Positions 6,516-9,810 of a stretch of DNA of 9,810 nucleotides are shown piece after piece. Position 1 is the first letter of the stretch, and each line of letters begins with the position of its first letter. The notes under the pieces were generated by a model. It worked only from the letters and a program-made list of their open reading frames with translations, was not told the origin of the DNA and made no database searches. The stretch covers positions 1-9,810 of the forward strand of contig CAKRPS010000066.1 of the NCBI GenBank assembly GCA_934385475.1, given 5' to 3'. Made by a program: the position numbers and the translations under genes. The stretch is from an uncultured Lachnospiraceae bacterium. Its GTDB lineage: Bacteria; Bacillota; Clostridia; Lachnospirales; Lachnospiraceae.

Positions 6516-7684
6516 TTCACAAAGGACAGATTCAGGTCTGCGCCCTGTGGCACGCCGTTCAAAACGCCATCCGTTGTGTACTGCCACATGGAGAACTGAT
6601 ACGGATAATCCGGAATATCTCCCTTCTGTGACAACCATACGCCAAAATCCTGAAGACTTGTCAGATCGATCTCTTTCAGCAGCCACTCCTTATCGCCATA
6701 AATTACCGGCGTATAACCGGCTGCTTTTATTTTCTCCAGAAAGGTCGCTGTAATGATAGTTCTCTCTGACGCCGACAGACCATCGATCCTCGCCTCATCA
6801 TTCGGTGCGAACTCCATATCAAAGGCCACCGGATAAGTAATATTGTTCTGGTAGGCCGCCAGATTCTGGATCACAAAATCAGCTTCCTGGTTTGCCTCAT
6901 CCTGGGTGATTGCCTGAGAAGAAAAATAGACACCGATCTGGAGCCCTGCATCAATCGCTCCCTGCATGTATTTTCCGAAGTTTTCATCGAGAGTGATCTT
7001 TCCACTGCTGTAGCCGCGGCTTCCGACACGTAACATCACATAGCTGACCCCAGCCGCCTTCATACTGTCAAAATTTACATCTCCACTGTATTTGGACAGA
7101 TCTACTCCCAGATACGAGGTGATCTTTCCTCCCTCTACATATCGTTTCAGACCGCTTTTGTCCTCCAGCTTTGTAAAATCATAGGTGTTCTTTTTCAGGT
7201 AAGGGCTTATGGCAATCCATTCCTCCGTGCCGTCTCTTCCAACCACCATCGTATGTTTGCCGTCTGCGGCAGGATCTTTCTGTTCTTCCTTCTCTGCCTG
7301 TTCCTGTCTGTCCTTTTCCGCTTTTTCTTCATAGGAAGACTTCGGTGTGCTCTCGTCCTGTTCCTGTCCGGCATCCGCCATCGTTGTCTGCTTTGCGGTA
7401 TCCTGCTCTTCATCCTCCACCGGATACATATCCCAGAAATCCAGATCTTCCGCCCGCAGCTTCCGCTCCGGTTCTTCCTGTTCCTCCTGCGCTATCTGCT
7501 CCGCTTCCTGTTTGGCCTTTTCTTCCTGCACCTTCTTAAAATATTCACTTCCGCCGCTGCTGCGGTTATTGCTCTGCATCACCAGAACAATGACCACAAT
7601 AGCAAAAGCTGCCACACCCAGCAGCATATAGATCACAGACGAACCCATTCCTCCGCCAGATTCTTCTTCTCCGGGTAATCTCAT
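6500..7684 (-). CDS. Membrane-anchored GH25 lysozyme (N-acetylmuramidase)
   Basis: A 394-residue predicted surface muramidase that cleaves the glycan backbone of peptidoglycan. A transmembrane anchor (about 15-37) is followed by a Glu/Lys/Gln-rich linker (about 45-140). A short segment (143-190, HTMVVGRDGTEEWIAISPYL) leads to the GH25 domain (about 191-394): GVDLSKYSGDVNF with Asp195, MLRVGSRGY, IGVYFSSQA, the catalytic pair AFDMEF (Asp289, Glu291), GYTPVIYGD and FSMWQYTTDG. The start ATG at 7684 follows GGAAGG by 3 nt; an internal ATG at 7648 is too close to its GGAGG. The gene lies 21 nt after the C39-like gene, with no room for its own promoter. It is paralogous to the GH25 at the right edge. 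It ends head-on into the AP2-like gene without a terminator. Confidence 0.94.
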   Translation of the reverse strand: MRLPGEEESGGGMGSSVIYMLLGVAAFAIVVIVLVMQSNNRSSGGSEYFKKVQEEKAKQEAEQIAQEEQEEPERKLRAEDLDFWDMYPVEDEEQDTAKQTTMADAGQEQDESTPKSSYEEKAEKDRQEQAEKEEQKDPAADGKHTMVVGRDGTEEWIAISPYLKKNTYDFTKLEDKSGLKRYVEGGKITSYLGVDLSKYSGDVNFDSMKAAGVSYVMLRVGSRGYSSGKITLDENFGKYMQGAIDAGLQIGVYFSSQAITQDEANQEADFVIQNLAAYQNNITYPVAFDMEFAPNDEARIDGLSASERTIITATFLEKIKAAGYTPVIYGDKEWLLKEIDLTSLQDFGVWLSQKGDIPDYPYQFSMWQYTTDGVLNGVPQGADLNLSFVNYLER

Positions 7685-7705
7685 ATACCTTCCGTACCTT
7701 TCATC

Positions 7706-8377
7706 CTACTTCGTGATAATCTCCAGGTATCCTACAACCTTAGACATGTCAAATTCTTTCAAAATGCCCATATTCGGGTCAAAAAATTCTCCCTCATATC
7801 CGACAAGATAGTGACTGTAACGCCCCATTTTTTCCATAATAATACAGCACTTGGGGAGCTGTGTCGCTTTTCCAAGTGTATAGACGATCTTATCCCCATG
7901 TCGTATACCCAGATACTCCAGTGTAGCAACCATCTTACTCATGTTTGCCTGCCACTCACGGCATTTCATGATATCGCTCGCTTCTCCCAGTGAGACACCT
8001 GCGATCATGGCAATACAGGCCTGTCCGCACAGCCCATCCCACGGCTGCGTCACAAGGTCCACATGATCGATCACACGAATCGGGTGCTCCACACTGTATG
8101 GACTGTTTGCTCCTATATTGATAATATCGCCGACAATTTCAAAGAAGATCGGCTGCTTCTTGCCCATTTCAAGCTTCTCCAGCGCATCCGCATTCACCGG
8201 AATATCATAATATCCCTGTCCTCTTGGAATCAGATCGCAGATAAAGCAGACATCTCCCACGCATACCCTGACCGGCGCATCGCCAACCTTCTCACACACC
8301 TCCCAGACGTTGAACGGAACCGTGATCAGATATTCATTTTCGCGCTGTTCCACCATACCCTCAAATTCAAATTTCAT
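7706..8377 (-). CDS. DUF1905-like domain fused to a C39-like cysteine peptidase domain
   Basis: The protein has 223 residues and no signal peptide or membrane segment, so it is predicted cytosolic. Residues about 1-85 look like a DUF1905 beta-barrel domain (FEGMVEQRENEYLITVPFNV, then VCVGDVCFICDLIPRGQGYY and DIPVNADALEKLEMG). From about 105 there is a papain-fold, C39-like domain: VTQPWDGLCGQACIAMIAGV with the oxyanion Gln111 and nucleophile Cys117. It continues with YSHYLVGYEGEFFDPN, giving His189 and Asp200. The triad looks complete, but C39-like proteins include non-proteolytic members, and the Cys-rich context (Cys121, Cys177, Cys178) is notable. It lies between the AraC gene and a GH25 lysozyme gene, with a likely promoter of its own. 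Substrate unknown; the DUF1905 assignment is from pattern only. Confidence 0.75.
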   Translation of the reverse strand: MKFEFEGMVEQRENEYLITVPFNVWEVCEKVGDAPVRVCVGDVCFICDLIPRGQGYYDIPVNADALEKLEMGKKQPIFFEIVGDIINIGANSPYSVEHPIRVIDHVDLVTQPWDGLCGQACIAMIAGVSLGEASDIMKCREWQANMSKMVATLEYLGIRHGDKIVYTLGKATQLPKCCIIMEKMGRYSHYLVGYEGEFFDPNMGILKEFDMSKVVGYLEIITK

Positions 8378-8413
8378 CTATGTAACCCGCCTTTCCCATT
8401 TGTAGCTACCGTT

Positions 8414-8442
8414 ATTTTAGCATTGCCGCTTCTTTGGTACAA
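8414..8442 (-). promoter_or_regulatory. Predicted promoter of the C39-like/GH25 gene pair
   Basis: Minus-strand TTGTAC (8442-8437), 17-nt spacer ending in TGC, TAAAAT (8419-8414). The -35 is poor and the extended -10 good, a pattern often seen in activator-dependent promoters. An imperfect palindrome (TACAACCGGTGTA, 8438-8450) overlaps the -35 box. Confidence 0.55.
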
Positions 8443-8464
8443 CCGGTGTATGCCATTTAAAACA

Positions 8465-9325
8465 TTAAAACTTTAATTTCGACGGCGCAATTCCCGCTAT
8501 TTCCTTAAATCTTCTCGCAAAGGTCGAATAATCCTGAAATCCGCACTCATAGCAGGCCTTGGATGCCGGCATTCCCGCCATGATCATCCGCTTGGCCGCA
8601 AGAACTCTCTTCTCACTGATATACTGATTGATCGAATATCCTGTCGCCTGTTTGAACTGCCGCATCAGATAATATTTGCTGATATAAAAGTGCTCCGCGA
8701 GCACGTCTACCCGGATATCCTCCGTCATATGCTCCTGAATATAGGCTATCACATCTACCACCTTCTCATGATAGACTGCCGTTGTGATGAACGCCTGCGG
8801 CTGTTCTATCACGCACCGGTTCAGCAGCACCATAAACTGCAGCAAAAATGCCTCCTCCAGAAGCGTATTCAGAAAAGCACCCTCTCCCCGTTTTCTCTCA
8901 ATCCGTTCCATATCCGACAGGCAGGAAAGAATCCTTTCATAGCTTTCCGGTGTGAAATGCAGTACCCTGTCCTGAATCTGCTGTGCCACTTCAAAGCAGT
9001 GTCTCAACGTCTCGCCGCCTTCTTCTCCTCTCCCCAGGAATGCTTCCGAAAGATAGATAATATACCGCTCATAAGGTACCTTACTGTCGATTAATGGCCT
9101 GTGGATCTCGTTTGCCCCAACCAGAACAAAATCATGCGGTCTGAGATTGTATGTTTTGCCCTCTACACTGTACTCCACATTTCCTTCCACAAAGAATATG
9201 ATTTTATAAAAATCGTGATAATGAAAGGCAAATTTTTTATCCACGTAATCACGGATATGAAAAAATTTGAAATCTTCTGTCAGATATCCCATTTTTTCAT
9301 ACTGTTCCTGTACAAGATCACTCAT
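8465..9325 (-). CDS. AraC-family transcriptional regulator
   Basis: A 286-residue regulator. The N-terminal cupin-like sensing domain (about 15-95) shows FHYHDFYKIIFFVEGNVEYS and LRPHDFVLVGANEIHRP. The C-terminal double helix-turn-helix (about 185-286) has VLAEHFYISKYYLMRQFKQA, the second-helix region ACYECGFQDYSTFARRFKE and the typical ending G.APSKLKF. The ligand is unknown; cupin AraC proteins often sense small sugars or related molecules. The ATG at 9325 is chosen over an in-frame TTG at 9340. It overlaps the stop of the upstream GH25 gene by 8 nt (ATGAGTGA), and a G-rich stretch (GGGGATTGG) lies before it. It is cotranscribed with the GH25 gene and is a plausible regulator of the downstream C39/GH25 promoter. 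That target is inference. Confidence 0.93.
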   Translation of the reverse strand: MSDLVQEQYEKMGYLTEDFKFFHIRDYVDKKFAFHYHDFYKIIFFVEGNVEYSVEGKTYNLRPHDFVLVGANEIHRPLIDSKVPYERYIIYLSEAFLGRGEEGGETLRHCFEVAQQIQDRVLHFTPESYERILSCLSDMERIERKRGEGAFLNTLLEEAFLLQFMVLLNRCVIEQPQAFITTAVYHEKVVDVIAYIQEHMTEDIRVDVLAEHFYISKYYLMRQFKQATGYSINQYISEKRVLAAKRMIMAGMPASKACYECGFQDYSTFARRFKEIAGIAPSKLKF

Positions 9326-9810
9326 GATTCCAATCCCCAAAGCTGATATTCATATCTACCTTACCCTTGATGCCGTCAACACTTCCGGAATCCGAATACT
9401 GCCAGATAGAAAATGCATAAGGATAATAAATCTGGTCATCATAGTACGCATACCATTTTTCATAATCCTCAAGCTGTTGGATATCCAGCATCAGCATAAA
9501 GGTCTTGATATTTCCGTAGATCATCGGCGTATATCCCGCCTTCCTGATCATGTCACAAAAGGCGATACAGTACTGTGTCCGCTCCTCCGGCGTAAGATCA
9601 GCCGTCCTTGCATTTTCATTTGCAACTGCCTCAATATCAATTACAACCGGATACGTCACATCATACGGCTCAATCTGATCGAGTACATATTTTGCTTCCT
9701 CCTCAGCTTCCTCCACGCTGGTTGCCTGTGTGAAGAAATACACTCCGGTCTGAATTCCATTTGAAAGAGCTCCCTTTATATTCTCCTCAAACGAAGAGTC
9801 TCCAATAATC
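9318..9810 (-). CDS. GH25 lysozyme, C-terminal part, cut by window edge
   Basis: The last 163 residues of a GH25 muramidase whose N-terminus lies beyond base 9810. Its frame stays open to the window edge (IIGDSSFEENIKGALSNGIQ), so the in-frame GTG at 9743 is internal. Family landmarks: TGVYFFTQA, the catalytic pair VIDIEA, AGYTPMIYGN, and FSIWQYSDSGSVDG before the end. It aligns along its whole visible length with the GH25 domain at 6500-7684, including the position of the catalytic acids, so the two are clear paralogues. Here the catalytic motif is DIE rather than DME. The stop is embedded in the AraC start, indicating one transcript. Whether it carries an anchor or signal cannot be seen. 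Confidence 0.9.
   Translation of the reverse strand, partial: IIGDSSFEENIKGALSNGIQTGVYFFTQATSVEEAEEEAKYVLDQIEPYDVTYPVVIDIEAVANENARTADLTPEERTQYCIAFCDMIRKAGYTPMIYGNIKTFMLMLDIQQLEDYEKWYAYYDDQIYYPYAFSIWQYSDSGSVDGIKGKVDMNISFGDWNHE

Noticed and set aside
7253..7678. Plus-strand open frame rich in Leu/Phe, looking like a membrane protein
   Set aside because: It is the complement of the Glu/Lys/Gln-rich lysozyme linker; GAA and GAG codons read backwards give Phe and Leu. No ribosome binding site.
8464..8477. ATTAAA-AC-TTTAAT palindrome at the end of the AraC gene as a terminator
   Set aside because: All A/T stem of 6 bp, too weak, and no following T-tract suited to termination.

Overview
The window looks like chromosomal DNA of a Gram-positive anaerobe of class Clostridia, most likely family Lachnospiraceae. 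This rests on low-to-moderate GC, strong AGGAGG-type ribosome binding sites, an ATP-type PEP carboxykinase, a SleB-type cell-wall hydrolase and membrane-anchored GH25 lysozymes. The family assignment is inference from protein style; no search was run. No rRNA, tRNA, CRISPR array, insertion sequence or phage structural gene is visible.

Left part (1-2550), central metabolism: the 5' half of pckA (minus strand, cut by the window edge) and a complete citrate synthase gene (plus strand) diverge from a 312-bp AT-rich region. That region holds a recognisable promoter for each gene and a possible 9-codon leader ORF in the pckA leader. Citrate synthase ends at a strong hairpin that also serves the convergent minus-strand operon.

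Middle left (2573-4829), minus strand: thrC (threonine synthase), a stand-alone response-regulator receiver domain and a small three-helix membrane protein form a tightly overlapping operon behind a good extended -10 promoter.

Middle (4944-6515): a SleB/Hydrolase_2 cell-wall hydrolase (minus) diverges from an unusual plus-strand protein. That protein has two AP2/ERF-like DNA-binding modules around a region resembling an HNH endonuclease core that lacks its histidine. A repeated ATTTCT/AGAAAT motif overlaps its putative promoter. Its 3' end overlaps the end of the next minus-strand gene by 16 bp.

Right part (6500-9810), minus strand: in transcription order, a GH25 lysozyme (N-terminus outside the window), an AraC-family regulator overlapping it by 8 nt, a protein joining a DUF1905-like domain to a C39-like cysteine peptidase domain, and a second, membrane-anchored GH25 lysozyme. 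This reads as a cell-envelope module with its own regulator. The most unusual elements are the AP2/degenerate-HNH protein and the DUF1905-C39 protein between two lysozymes.
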